Below, in pieces: positions 8,402 through 16,608 of a stretch of DNA of 34,635 bases. The DNA is taken from NCBI GenBank assembly GCA_034435395.1, contig DAOTXK010000005.1, positions 1-34,635 of the forward strand. The letters are read 5' to 3'. Position 1 is the stretch's first letter. Every line of letters begins with the position of its first letter. Below the pieces are notes generated by a model. That model was not told the DNA's origin, ran no database searches, and worked only from the letters and a program-made list of their open reading frames with translations. The DNA is from DAOTXK01 sp034435395 (lineage in GTDB: Bacteria; Chloroflexota; Anaerolineae; Aggregatilineales; Ch27). A program made the position numbers and the translations under genes.

Positions 8402-9058
8402 CTAGAGCAGGCTGTCGTGCCCCAGGAACGGGCGGACATGGCTCAGAAACTCGGCACGGGTCTGTTCCTGATCGTGGAAGGTGCCCAGCAGCTTGCTGGT
8501 GACCATCCGGGCGTTGTGTTTTTTGACGCCGCGCATCATGGCGCACATATGCGCCCCCTCCACCACCACGCCGACGCCCAGCGGGTTGAGCGTATCCATC
8601 AGGAACTGGGCGATCTGGGCTGTCATACGCTCCTGCACTTGCAGGCGGCGGGCGAACAGGTCCACGATGCGCGGTATCTTGGACAGGCCCAGCACCCTGT
8701 CTGTCGGGATGTAGCCGACGTGCGCGCGCCCGACGAAGGGCAGCATGTGATGCTCACACATCGAATAAAACTCGATGTCGGTGACCAACACCATTTCCTG
8801 GTAGTCGACTTCAAACAGGGCGTTGTTGATCACCTTTTCCGGGTCGGTGTAATATCCGGACAGCAACTCCTCGTACATGCGGGCCACGCGGTTGGGGGTC
8901 CTGACCAGACCTTCGCGTTCGGGGTCCTCGCCCACCGCCTTCAGCAGGGTACGAACGGAGTCTTCAACGGCGGTGCAGTCGATGTTGAAGTTGAGGTCGA
9001 TGTCATAGTCTTCCAGCAACTGGCTTTTGTTGCCGTTGAACACCTGTAAGTTTGTCAT
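8402..9058 (-). CDS. folE: GTP cyclohydrolase I (FolE)
   Basis: This enzyme opens GTP to 7,8-dihydroneopterin triphosphate, the first step of folate and pterin synthesis. The 218 residues are typical. Zinc ligands are Cys101 and His104 in SMCEHHMLPFVGRAHVGYIP, and Cys172 in EGAHMCAMMRGVKK. LGLSKIPRIVDLFARRLQVQ is the conserved core helix region. The start is ATG 9058, with GGAGAGGG just upstream. It is transcribed away from folB-folK, so the three pterin genes share one 174-nt control region. Function is secure. Confidence 0.97.
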   Translation of the reverse strand: MTNLQVFNGNKSQLLEDYDIDLNFNIDCTAVEDSVRTLLKAVGEDPEREGLVRTPNRVARMYEELLSGYYTDPEKVINNALFEVDYQEMVLVTDIEFYSMCEHHMLPFVGRAHVGYIPTDRVLGLSKIPRIVDLFARRLQVQERMTAQIAQFLMDTLNPLGVGVVVEGAHMCAMMRGVKKHNARMVTSKLLGTFHDQEQTRAEFLSHVRPFLGHDSLL

Positions 9059-9101
9059 GTTTCCCTCTCCAATACATGGACAAACCCTCTACAAATTTCC
9101 G

Positions 9102-9134
9102 TGGTACAATACCATAGATAGAGCGGCTTGTGAA
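9102..9134 (-). promoter_or_regulatory. folE promoter with overlapping palindrome
   Basis: Read on the minus strand, TTCACA (9134-9129), a 17-nt spacer and TATTGT (9111-9106) form a good sigma70-type promoter 40-50 nt before folE. A perfect palindrome TGGTA-CAA-TACCA (9102-9114) covers the -10 box, as a repressor site would. The regulator is unknown. Confidence 0.5.
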
Positions 9135-9138
9135 GACC

Positions 9139-9167
9139 TTACGAACGAGATGAGAAAGTTTTAATAT
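9139..9167 (+). promoter_or_regulatory. Possible folB promoter
   Basis: TTACGA (9139-9144), 17 nt, then TAATAT (9162-9167). Transcription would begin near 9174 and give a leader of about 60 nt before the folB start codon. Both boxes are only partial matches. Confidence 0.35.
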
Positions 9168-9232
9168 TGTACGCGACTTCCGGGCCGGCCAGGCGAGTGT
9201 CTGGGGCTTTTTTGGACAACTGGAGCCTCGCG

Positions 9233-9610
9233 GTGGATCAGATTCACATCAAAAACCTGCGGCTGCGCTGTTACATCGGCTTCCAGCCCCACGAGCTTGA
9301 TGAGATGCAGGACGTGGTGATCAGTATGTGGCTCCATACCGACCTGCGCCAGGCGGGCGCGAGCGACGATCCCGACGACCTGCTCAACTATCGGACGGTC
9401 AACAAGGCCGTGATCCAGCTCGTCGATGGGGCGCACTACCGGACCATTGAGGCGCTGGCGACCGCAATTGCCCGGCTGGCGGTCGTCGAGCTGGGCGTGC
9501 CCCGCATCCGGGTGGAGGTCTACAAGCCGGGCGCGCTGCGGTTCACCGATGACGTGGGCGTGATCATCGAGCGCGGGCGCGAGGACTTCCCATCGGGGCC
9601 GTCTGGATGA
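9233..9610 (+). CDS. folB: Dihydroneopterin aldolase (FolB)
   Basis: FolB cleaves 7,8-dihydroneopterin to 6-hydroxymethyl-dihydropterin and glycolaldehyde in folate synthesis. I chose GTG 9233 (MDQIHIKNLRLRCYIGF): GGAG lies at 9222-9225 and known FolB proteins begin this way. The frame is open back to TTG 9167 but that extension is not family-like. With this start the catalytic residues fall as expected: Glu21, Tyr53, Glu73 in YRTIEALA and Lys98 in YKPGALRFTDDVGV. The 125 residues are normal. Its stop overlaps the folK start (ATGA at 9607-9610), so the two are translationally coupled. Confidence 0.94.
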   Translation: MDQIHIKNLRLRCYIGFQPHELDEMQDVVISMWLHTDLRQAGASDDPDDLLNYRTVNKAVIQLVDGAHYRTIEALATAIARLAVVELGVPRIRVEVYKPGALRFTDDVGVIIERGREDFPSGPSG

Positions 9611-10116
9611 CCCACCGCGTCTTCCTCTCGCTCGGCTCCAACATCGACCCGGCGGCCAACCTGCGCGCCGGCCTCGACCTGCTCCGCCAGCGGTGTGAGG
9701 TGCGGGCCGTCTCGCCGGTTTACCAGACCGCGCCCGTCGGCTACACCCAACAGGCCAGCTTCCTCAATGCGGCGGTCCTGCTGGAAACCAACCTGACGCC
9801 GGAGGCCTTCCGCCAGTCCGTGATCCTGCCCATCGAGCGGGCGCTGAAGCGGGCCCGCGATCCGGCGAACAAAAACGCCCCCCGCACCATCGACCTGGAC
9901 ATCGCCCTGTGGGACGAGGCCGTCTTTGACTTCGGCGAGAAGCCCTGGCACGTGCCGGATCGGGACATCGTCCGCTTCATCCATGTGGCCCGCCCGCTGG
10001 CCGACCTGGCCCCGGATTATGTGCATCCCGAAGATGGGCGGACGCTGGCCCAGATTGCGGCAGAACTGCCCGCCGAGGGGCTATACTTGCGGCACGATCT
10101 CCGGCTTACTGACTGA
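9607..10116 (+). CDS. folK: HPPK, 2-amino-4-hydroxy-6-hydroxymethyldihydropteridine diphosphokinase (FolK)
   Basis: FolK transfers pyrophosphate from ATP to the FolB product, making the substrate for dihydropteroate synthase. Diagnostic blocks are VFLSLGSNIDPAANL at the N-terminus, VSPVYQTAPVGYTQQASFLNAA, and the signature APRTIDLDIALWD carrying the Mg-binding Asp pair. The closing VPDRDIVRFIHVARPLADLAP replaces the usual IPHPRM(x)ER(x)FVL(x)PL region. The 169 residues are normal. It overlaps folB by 4 nt, and the nucleoside hydrolase starts 8 nt after it. No folP (dihydropteroate synthase) gene is in the window. Confidence 0.95.
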   Translation: MTHRVFLSLGSNIDPAANLRAGLDLLRQRCEVRAVSPVYQTAPVGYTQQASFLNAAVLLETNLTPEAFRQSVILPIERALKRARDPANKNAPRTIDLDIALWDEAVFDFGEKPWHVPDRDIVRFIHVARPLADLAPDYVHPEDGRTLAQIAAELPAEGLYLRHDLRLTD

Positions 10117-10124
10117 GGGGGGAT

Positions 10125-11003
10125 ATGGCCGTCAAAGTCCTGCTCGATACCGATATCGGCTCGGACATCAACGACGCCATCTGCCTGGCCTATCTGCTGG
10201 CCCAGCCGGCCTGTGAGCTGCTCGGCATCACCACCGTGACCGGCGAGGCCGTGCAGCGGGCGATGCTGGCCAGCGTCCTGTGTAAGGCCGCCGGTAAGGC
10301 GGTGCCCATCTTCCCCGGCCAGCAGGAACCGCTGCTGGTCCGCCCCCGGCAGACGACCGTCCCCCAGGCGCGGGTGCTGCCCCATTGGGCGCATGATACA
10401 GTCTTCCCGGAGAAACAGGCGGTCCGCTTCCTGCGACAGACCATCCACGATAACCCCGGCGAGATCACGCTGCTGACCACCGGCCCGCTGACCAACGTGG
10501 CCCTGCTGTTCGCCGTCGAGCCGGAGATACCGGCGTTGCTCCGGCGGGTGGTGATGATGGCCGGGCGCTACACCGCCGACCTGCCGGAACCGGCCTCCCT
10601 GGAATGGAACGTGTTATGTGATCCTTACGCCTTCGCCAAAGTGTTGACCAGCGCCGCGCCCCTGCGGGCGGTGGGCATTGGGATCACCAGCCGGGTTCAA
10701 CTGGATACTGCGGTGGTGCTGGACCGATTCTGGGCCCCCCCGCTCCGCCCGGTGCTGGACTTCGGCGAAGGCTGGTTCCAGGAACGCGATCACCTCACCT
10801 TTCATGACGCCGTGGCGGCAGCGACCATCTTTGATGACCAGTTGTGCGTCTTCCAGCGCGGCACGATCACCGTCGAACTGGACAGCGAGCCGCTCCGGGG
10901 ACTTACCCGCTGGCAGGCGGACGATTCCGGCCCGCACGAAATCGCCGTGGCGGTGGATGTCGACCGCTTTTTTGCCCACTTTTTCGCCGTGTTGGGAGGA
11001 TAA
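10125..11003 (+). CDS. Inosine-uridine-type nucleoside hydrolase
   Basis: Enzymes of this family hydrolyse the N-glycosidic bond of ribonucleosides to base plus ribose, using a Ca ion held by an N-terminal Asp cluster. Here it reads LLDTDIGSDINDA (Asp8, Asp10, Asp14, Asp17), a variant of the common DTDxGxDD form. TTGPLTNVALL and LTFHDAVAAATIF, with the candidate catalytic His, match later family blocks. The start is ATG 10125 behind GAGGGGGGA. The 292 residues are typical, and no signal peptide is seen. It is in the folB-folK run, where purine nucleoside salvage could feed the GTP precursor pool; that link is an inference. Substrate choice is not readable. Confidence 0.9.
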   Translation: MAVKVLLDTDIGSDINDAICLAYLLAQPACELLGITTVTGEAVQRAMLASVLCKAAGKAVPIFPGQQEPLLVRPRQTTVPQARVLPHWAHDTVFPEKQAVRFLRQTIHDNPGEITLLTTGPLTNVALLFAVEPEIPALLRRVVMMAGRYTADLPEPASLEWNVLCDPYAFAKVLTSAAPLRAVGIGITSRVQLDTAVVLDRFWAPPLRPVLDFGEGWFQERDHLTFHDAVAAATIFDDQLCVFQRGTITVELDSEPLRGLTRWQADDSGPHEIAVAVDVDRFFAHFFAVLGG

Positions 11004-11015
11004 CAGGAGGATTTT

Positions 11016-12305
11016 ATGCCGGAGCTACCCGCGCCAACCGCTGGCGACACATCCTGGTTTGTCCACGATCGGTTTGGCCTGTTTATCCACTGGGGCATCT
11101 ACTCGGCTGCCGCCCGGCACGAATGGGTCAAAAACCGGGAGAAGATCCGCGACAAGGATTACCAGCGGTACTTCGACCACTTCGACCCCGATCTCTACGA
11201 TCCGACCGCCTGGGCGCGGGAGGCCAGGAACGCCGGCATGAAATATTTTGTCGTCACCACCAAACATCATGACGGGTTCTGCCTGTGGGATTCGGCCCTG
11301 ACCGACTACAAAGCGCCCAACACGCCCGCCGGGCGCGATCTGCTCCGGCCACTGGTGGAGGCCTTCCGGGCGGAGGGGTTCCGGGTGGGTTTTTACCACT
11401 CCCTGCTGGACTGGCACCACCCCGAATTCCCCATCGATGGCTTCCACCCCATGCGCGACGACCTGGCCTTCCGCCAGGCCAGCCAGGGCCGGGACATCCG
11501 TAAGTACGCCGACTATCTGCACGGCCAGGCGCGCGAACTGCTCACCCAGTTCGGTCGGATCGACATCATGTGGTACGACTTCTCGTATTCTCACCTGGAC
11601 TGGGGCTGGTCCAGGGGCAAGGGCAAAGACGACTGGCGCTCCGAGGAGCTGCTGGCGATGACGCGCCAGTTGCAGCCGGGCATCATCGTCAACGACCGCC
11701 TGGAGATTCCGGGGGATGTGAAGACGCCGGAGCAGTACCAGCCGCGCGGCTGGATGACGGTCGAGGGGAAGCCGGTGGTGTGGGAGGCCTGCCAGACCCT
11801 TAACGGCAGCTGGGGCTACGACCGCGATAACCTGGACTGGAAATCTGCCGAAATGCTGGTCAAGATGCTGGTCGACTCGGTATCCAAGGGCGGCAACCTG
11901 CTGCTCAACGTGGGGCCGAACGCGCGCGGCGAGTTCGAGCCGAAAGCGGTGGAGCGGCTGCGGGCTATTGGCCAGTGGATGCGCCTGCATGGCCGGGCGA
12001 TCTACGGCTGCACGGCCAGCGACTTCCCGCCACCGCCCGACTGCCGCTATACTCAGAACGGCGACCGCCTCTACCTCCACCTGTTTGACTGGCCGTTTAA
12101 GCACGTTCACCTGGATGGGCTGGCCGGGCGCGTGGAATACGCCCAACTGCTGCACGACGCCTCCGAGGTCAGGAGGCTGGAGTTCGACCCGGCAGGGATG
12201 GAATCGACCATTTTTCAACGCGGGCGATCCGGCACGCTGACGGTAGAGCTGCCCGTACAGAAGCCGGACGTGCTGGTGCCGGTGATCGAGCTGTTCCTCA
12301 AGTGA
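11016..12305 (+). CDS. Alpha-L-fucosidase, glycoside hydrolase family 29
   Basis: GH29 enzymes remove alpha-L-fucose from oligosaccharides and glycoproteins with retention. The protein begins in the barrel: WFVHDRFGLFIHWGIYSAAA and KYFVVTTKHHDGFCLWDS are hallmark blocks. The nucleophile is Asp188 in DIMWYDFSYS. SKGGNLLLNVGPNARG and the end of the barrel near residue 320 also fit, followed by a beta-sandwich. The start is ATG 11016 with AGGAGG at 11005-11010. There is no signal peptide, so it probably acts on imported sugars. Its 429 residues are normal. It lies 12 nt after the nucleoside hydrolase. Acid/base assignment is not safe by eye. Confidence 0.93.
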   Translation: MPELPAPTAGDTSWFVHDRFGLFIHWGIYSAAARHEWVKNREKIRDKDYQRYFDHFDPDLYDPTAWAREARNAGMKYFVVTTKHHDGFCLWDSALTDYKAPNTPAGRDLLRPLVEAFRAEGFRVGFYHSLLDWHHPEFPIDGFHPMRDDLAFRQASQGRDIRKYADYLHGQARELLTQFGRIDIMWYDFSYSHLDWGWSRGKGKDDWRSEELLAMTRQLQPGIIVNDRLEIPGDVKTPEQYQPRGWMTVEGKPVVWEACQTLNGSWGYDRDNLDWKSAEMLVKMLVDSVSKGGNLLLNVGPNARGEFEPKAVERLRAIGQWMRLHGRAIYGCTASDFPPPPDCRYTQNGDRLYLHLFDWPFKHVHLDGLAGRVEYAQLLHDASEVRRLEFDPAGMESTIFQRGRSGTLTVELPVQKPDVLVPVIELFLK

Positions 12306-12331
12306 AGGCCAGGTCGCACCCGGATAGGGGC

Positions 12332-13201
12332 ATGACAGGGAGGGCAGTTTTGGTTAACCTGGAAGCGCAGCGGGTCGCGGTTGGCGATTTTGCCGTGCGG
12401 TACTTCACCGCCGGGGACGGTCCCCCGGTGGTGCTGCTGCACGGCGGCGGCACGGATTCGGCCCTGCTCTCCTGGCGGGCCGCCATCGGGCCGCTGGCCG
12501 AGTCGTACCGCGTTTACGCCCCGGACTGGCCAGGCTACGGCGAGAGCAAGCTGCTGGCGGGCGATCTCACGCAGAAGACGCTGCTTCACTGCCTGGGGAC
12601 CTTGCTCGACGCCTGGAGCCTGGACCGGGTCACGCTGGTCGGCATTTCGATGGGCGGTGGGGCGGCCATCGGTTATACGCTGGCCCACCCGGACCGCGTC
12701 GCCCGGCTGGTCCCGGTGGCCAGCTACGGCTGGCAGGACAAAGCGCCGTTTCACAAGCTGAGCTATCTGTTCCTGCGGATTCCCGGGGTCAGCCGCCTGA
12801 CGTGGGCCAGCATCCGCGCCAGCCGCTGGGCGCTGCGCTGGACGCTCAAGCGCATCGTGCTCAACCCGGCGTCGCTGACGGACGAGCTCATCGACGAGGT
12901 CTACGAGGTCATCCGGTCGTCCCAGCCAGAGCGGTCGTTTTACACGTGGCAGCAGGACGAGGTGCGCTGGGACGGGCTGCGGAGCTGTTACATGCCGCGT
13001 CTGGCGGAGATCGCCTGTCCCACGCTGATCATCCACGGGGCGGGGGATGCCAGCGTGCCGGTCAAATACGCCCGCGAAGCGGCCGGGCGCATCCCTGGGG
13101 CGCGGCTGCACGTCATCGACAACGGCGGGCACTGGATCGCCCGCGACTGGCCGGACGAATTTAACCGGGTCCTGCTGGACTTCCTGCGCGAGACGGACTG
13201 A
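12332..13201 (+). CDS. Alpha/beta-fold hydrolase
   Basis: This is a soluble serine hydrolase of the alpha/beta fold. The oxyanion block is VVLLHGGGTDS, the nucleophile elbow is LVGISMGGGAA (Ser106 from this start), an acidic residue is expected in IHGAGDASVP, and the catalytic His is in IDNGGHWIARDWP. The substrate is unknown; esterase, lactonase or haloalkane-type are all possible. The start is uncertain: GTG 12302 overlaps the fucosidase stop, ATG 12332 has only a weak GGGG upstream, and TTG 12350 has the best ribosome site (GGGAGGG at 12338-12344) and would give MVNLEAQRVAVGDF. It ends the folB-fucosidase run and is convergent with the oxidoreductase. Confidence 0.88.
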   Translation: MTGRAVLVNLEAQRVAVGDFAVRYFTAGDGPPVVLLHGGGTDSALLSWRAAIGPLAESYRVYAPDWPGYGESKLLAGDLTQKTLLHCLGTLLDAWSLDRVTLVGISMGGGAAIGYTLAHPDRVARLVPVASYGWQDKAPFHKLSYLFLRIPGVSRLTWASIRASRWALRWTLKRIVLNPASLTDELIDEVYEVIRSSQPERSFYTWQQDEVRWDGLRSCYMPRLAEIACPTLIIHGAGDASVPVKYAREAAGRIPGARLHVIDNGGHWIARDWPDEFNRVLLDFLRETD

Positions 13202-13208
13202 ACCCCGG

Positions 13209-14231
13209 CTATCCTGGCTCCACCTCGTCCAGGCGGACAGGCACCCCGCGCCGGAACGACTCGTAGGTTGCCACCACGGCGGCCAGCGGTTTGCGCTCCT
13301 CCCGCCCGCTGGTGATCGGCTCCGCCCCACTCTCCAGGCAGTCCAGGAAGTGCGCCAATTCCGCCGCAAAAGTGTCCGCTGGAGGAAGGGCGATTGCTTC
13401 CACCTGCTCTTCGTGTCCGTCTTCGGCGGCGGTGTAGAGGCGGATGCGCCGGTCGTGGAACCACAGGCTGCCCTGAGAGCCATGGACGGTGCCGTGGACG
13501 CCGGGCTGTGGCGTGCGCAGGGAGAAGCTCTCCACGATCACCGCCGTGGCCCCGTTCGCCAGCCGGGCCACGGCCACGCTGCTGTCGTCGGCGGCCATCT
13601 CCGGGAGCGATTTAGGGGCGACCTGCCCGTAGACGTACTCAATCTCGCCCGCCAGCAGGCGCAGCAGCTCGAAGTCGTGGATGCCGCCGGAGGCCATGAC
13701 GCCGCCCGCGTCGCTCAGGAACCAGGGGCGTCGGCGCAGGTAGTCATGCATCTGATGTTCGCGCGAGATGCGGACCAGGAAAACCTCGCCCAGCCGCCCA
13801 GACTCGATGATGGCGGCAGCCTGGATATAAGTCGTATCGTAGCGCACGTTTTCGGCCACCATCAGCGTCACGCCCCCGGCCTCGGCAGCGGCGATCATGG
13901 CGTCGGCCTCGGCCAGGGTGTTGGCCAGCGGCTTCTCGATCAGGATGTGCAACCCGGCTGCCGCTGCCATGATGGCCGCCTCGGCGTGCAGCTCATGCGG
14001 CAGGGCGATCACCACAGCGTCCAGCCGCCCCGCATCCAATAACTCCCGGTAGTCCACCGCCACCAGCGGCGCTCGATAGGTCTGCGCCATCGACCAGGCT
14101 GCCTCCACCTGAACATCCGCCACGGCGCGCAGCTCCGCCCGCGACTCCAGGGCGCGAATGGCCTGAGCGTGCCGGTCGCCCGCCCAGCCGCAGCCGATGA
14201 TGCCCAGTCGCCAGCGTTTTTTCGTCCCCAT
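13209..14231 (-). CDS. Gfo/Idh/MocA family oxidoreductase
   Basis: This is an NAD(P)-dependent dehydrogenase of the glucose-fructose oxidoreductase/inositol dehydrogenase superfamily. The Rossmann motif is GIIGCGWAGDRHAQAI (Gly13, Gly15, Gly18). The conserved Lys lies in ILIEKPLANT (EKP at 99-101), and a GGIHDFELLRLL block carries the likely catalytic His/Asp. The 340 residues are typical. Substrates in the family are sugars, inositols, sugar acids and biliverdin, and context does not decide between them. It is 22 nt downstream of trpA on the same strand, so the two are probably co-transcribed, although no pathway joins them. The start is ATG 14231. Confidence 0.92.
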   Translation of the reverse strand: MGTKKRWRLGIIGCGWAGDRHAQAIRALESRAELRAVADVQVEAAWSMAQTYRAPLVAVDYRELLDAGRLDAVVIALPHELHAEAAIMAAAAGLHILIEKPLANTLAEADAMIAAAEAGGVTLMVAENVRYDTTYIQAAAIIESGRLGEVFLVRISREHQMHDYLRRRPWFLSDAGGVMASGGIHDFELLRLLAGEIEYVYGQVAPKSLPEMAADDSSVAVARLANGATAVIVESFSLRTPQPGVHGTVHGSQGSLWFHDRRIRLYTAAEDGHEEQVEAIALPPADTFAAELAHFLDCLESGAEPITSGREERKPLAAVVATYESFRRGVPVRLDEVEPG

Positions 14232-14253
14232 CCCCGCCCCTTCTCGCCCGATC

Positions 14254-15060
14254 TCAGTCCAGCGCCCGGCGAAGGCTGGCCGCCAGCGCCCGCACCGCCT
14301 CCACCCCCTGCCCCCCGGCCCTGACCAGCGCGCTGCCGACGATAAAGCCGTCCGTCAGCCGGCTGACCATCTGGGCATGCGCCGGCGTGCTGATGCCGAA
14401 GCCCAACACCAGGGGGCGATCCGTGTGGGCGCGGACGCGGGCGATGAAGTCGGTCAGGTCCGGCGGCAATTCCTGGCGGATGCCGGTGGTGCCCGTCAGC
14501 GAAACCACGTAGATGAAGCCAGTTGCCCGCCCGCTCACCAGCGCGATCCGCTCCGGGCTGCTGGTCGGGGCCAGGAAAAAGACCATCGCCAGCCCGGCCT
14601 CGGCGCAGGCCCCCGCGAAGAGGGTCGCCTCCTCCGGCGGCAGGTCGGGCACGATCAGCCCATCCGCCCCGGCGTCCCTGGCATCCCGCACGAAGGCCTC
14701 CGGCCCGTAACTCAGCAGCGGGTTGAGGTAGCTCATCATCAACATCGGCTGGGCCAGGCCCCGCGCCCGCAACTCGCTCACCGCTTCCAGGCACCTGCGG
14801 ACTGTGATCCCCTGTTCCAGCGCGATCTGGGTTGCCGCCTGGATGGTGGGGCCGTCCGCCAGCGGATCGCTGAAGGGCACGCCAATCTCGAAGCCATCCG
14901 CCCCGACCTCGGCCATGGCCGCGATGGCCACCAGCGACGACTCGTAGTCGGGGTAGCCGATGGGGAAGTACGGCAAAAAGGCAGCCCGGCCTTGTTGTCT
15001 GGTCCTGGCGAACATGGCCGCGATGGCGGCGAGGCCGGATGATCGGGTGGTGGGGGTCAT
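14254..15060 (-). CDS. trpA: Tryptophan synthase alpha chain (TrpA)
   Basis: TrpA splits indole-3-glycerol phosphate to indole and glyceraldehyde 3-phosphate, and normally passes indole to TrpB. The catalytic Glu58 and Asp69 lie in FEIGVPFSDPLADGPTIQ, matching E. coli Glu49 and Asp60. LMMSYLNPLLSYG, GLIVPDLPPEEA, IYVVSLTGTTG and LVLGFGISTPAHAQ complete the barrel and phosphate site. The 268 residues are normal. No trpB or other trp gene is near, so this is a solitary trpA. The ATG at 15060 is preceded by an AGGA that lies against a small hairpin (15069-15082). Confidence 0.96.
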   Translation of the reverse strand: MTPTTRSSGLAAIAAMFARTRQQGRAAFLPYFPIGYPDYESSLVAIAAMAEVGADGFEIGVPFSDPLADGPTIQAATQIALEQGITVRRCLEAVSELRARGLAQPMLMMSYLNPLLSYGPEAFVRDARDAGADGLIVPDLPPEEATLFAGACAEAGLAMVFFLAPTSSPERIALVSGRATGFIYVVSLTGTTGIRQELPPDLTDFIARVRAHTDRPLVLGFGISTPAHAQMVSRLTDGFIVGSALVRAGGQGVEAVRALAASLRRALD

Positions 15061-15068
15061 CGGCTTGT

Positions 15069-15082
15069 CCTGTCAAAACAGG
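15069..15082 (-). promoter_or_regulatory. Small hairpin at the trpA ribosome-binding site
   Basis: On the minus strand CCTGT-TTTG-ACAGG forms a 5-bp stem whose right arm runs into the AGGA Shine-Dalgarno, 8-9 nt before trpA. It could modulate initiation, but the stem is short. Confidence 0.3.
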
Positions 15083-15204
15083 CGGCGCGCAGCCCGTCCA
15101 GGCAGCGCCTCTCCGGAAGACAACGCGCCCTGATCCTACGCCAGGACGACCACCGTTTCAAGCGCCTGGTTCGCCCGCTTCGGTCCCGCGTCTCGTATGA
15201 GTCA

Positions 15205-15233
15205 GCCTGCGCCCCTCGGGTGAGCGGGCAGGC
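15205..15233 (-). terminator. Bulged hairpin at the 3' end of the carboxypeptidase gene
   Basis: GCCTGC-G-CCC (15205-15214) pairs with GGGCAGGC (15226-15233). It lies immediately after the carboxypeptidase stop on the minus strand. No T-run is seen. Confidence 0.3.
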
Positions 15234-15236
15234 GGT

Positions 15237-16391
15237 TCACGCCCCACCGCCGACGCACCGGTCCACCACCCAGCGACGGGTGGCCGGATCGGTCAGGCGG
15301 CGGGCCAGCTCGCATTGTACGGCCATGATCCCGGCATAGTTGCGGTCGAACTCGCTGTCAGTCCAGCTTTGCAGCTCGACCGTGATCGACGGGATGCCCT
15401 GCCCGTCCACCCAGCTGGACGCGTCTCCTGTCACTTCATAGGCGGTGAAGCGCGAGTCGCTGGGGTAGTTGGCCGCCTGGCCGTAGATGTGGCCGAGCAC
15501 CTGCGACCCGTGATCGCCGTTGCACGCCCCGGCGAACACGCCATTGGCGGCGCTGTGATAAAACAGCACGGCGGCCGGCGGGTTCAGCAGGATATAGTCG
15601 GCCAGGGCCGCCGTCTCCGGCTCGGAGAACGGCTCCGTGCCCGGATCGACCGCCCGATCCCGCCAGTTGGCCTCCGGCGACCAGGCGCACCCCCAGTTGC
15701 GGTTGAGGTCCACCGCGTGGGCGTTGAAGCGGCCGGCCTCCTCCCGCCCGCGCACCAGGCCGTCCGGGTTGAGCGCCGGGATCACGGCCAGCGACACCCC
15801 CGGCGCGATGTCTTCCGGCGCAGCCGCGAAATGCGTGATGATCTCGTTCATCAGCGCCACCGTGTTGGCCTCCCAGCCGCCGTGAATCCCGCCTACCAGC
15901 AGGATGATCAGAGGGCCGTTTCCCAGCCGCCGCGCCAGGATGCCCCGCCCTTCCACCGAGCGTCCAACCAGCGCCGCCCCCGGCTCCAGGGTGGCGGTTT
16001 CCACCGGCAGGACCCGGGCCAGCAGGGTGGGATCGATGGTCGCTTCCGGAGGGGCATCTTCCAGGGTGGCCGTCGGCGTTAAGGCGTTGGGGGTGCGGCT
16101 GGGGGTGGAGGTCATGGTAGCCGTTGGCCGGGGCGTCGCTGACACGATGCGCCGGGGGGTGGAACTGGGCGCGCGGGTGGGCGGCGACGTGGGCGAGACC
16201 AGCTCGACCGGGGCGGAGAGCGTGGGAGCCGGGGTAAAACCCCCGCAGCCCCCGCCGACGATCAGCAACAAACCCAGCATGAGCCAATTGCGTATCCAAA
16301 ATGCGGTGTCGCGCGCTTCCCAGGGAGGGGACAAGTCTGGCCTCGTCAGGGTGAAAGGAAACGGCCTGTGCCCGGTTCTCAACCCGCGCAT
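15237..16391 (-). CDS. M14-family zinc carboxypeptidase lipoprotein
   Basis: This is a surface-anchored metallopeptidase of the carboxypeptidase A/succinylglutamate desuccinylase superfamily. A hydrophobic stretch ending LLLIVGGGC gives a lipobox Cys49. A Ser/Thr/Pro-rich linker covers about residues 53-115. The peptidase domain then shows GGIHGGWEAN (zinc ligands His170, Glu174), ALNPDG, VDLNRNW (Arg231), FYHSA (His279, third ligand) and SITVELQ (catalytic Glu339). The residue set is complete, so it should be active outside the membrane on peptides or cell-wall peptides. The frame opens at ATG 16391, which gives a long N-terminus; TTG 16334, with GAGG nearby, would give a more normal lipoprotein signal. 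It is divergent from another Thr/Pro-linker lipoprotein. Confidence 0.9.
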   Translation of the reverse strand: MRGLRTGHRPFPFTLTRPDLSPPWEARDTAFWIRNWLMLGLLLIVGGGCGGFTPAPTLSAPVELVSPTSPPTRAPSSTPRRIVSATPRPTATMTSTPSRTPNALTPTATLEDAPPEATIDPTLLARVLPVETATLEPGAALVGRSVEGRGILARRLGNGPLIILLVGGIHGGWEANTVALMNEIITHFAAAPEDIAPGVSLAVIPALNPDGLVRGREEAGRFNAHAVDLNRNWGCAWSPEANWRDRAVDPGTEPFSEPETAALADYILLNPPAAVLFYHSAANGVFAGACNGDHGSQVLGHIYGQAANYPSDSRFTAYEVTGDASSWVDGQGIPSITVELQSWTDSEFDRNYAGIMAVQCELARRLTDPATRRWVVDRCVGGGA

Positions 16392-16608
16392 TTTAGCATA
16401 TACTCGTGGTTGCCGCGCCTGGGGGCCTGTGCTACCCTACCATCACCAGACCCGGTTCTTATCACCCGGCAGGCCGGATAAAACGGGATTATCGTTCGGA
16501 GAGCCGTGCTGTAGCCCTTGAAGGTCCGTCCCCGGCCCCCGATGTTTGCCGCGCCCTGGCCAGCCCACTGGCCGGCGAGCGGGCAGGCATACCTGCAGGA
16601 GGAGCACC

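Noticed and set aside
11025..12218. 397-codon frame antisense to the fucosidase
   Set aside because: Shadow of a GH29 gene with intact catalytic motifs.
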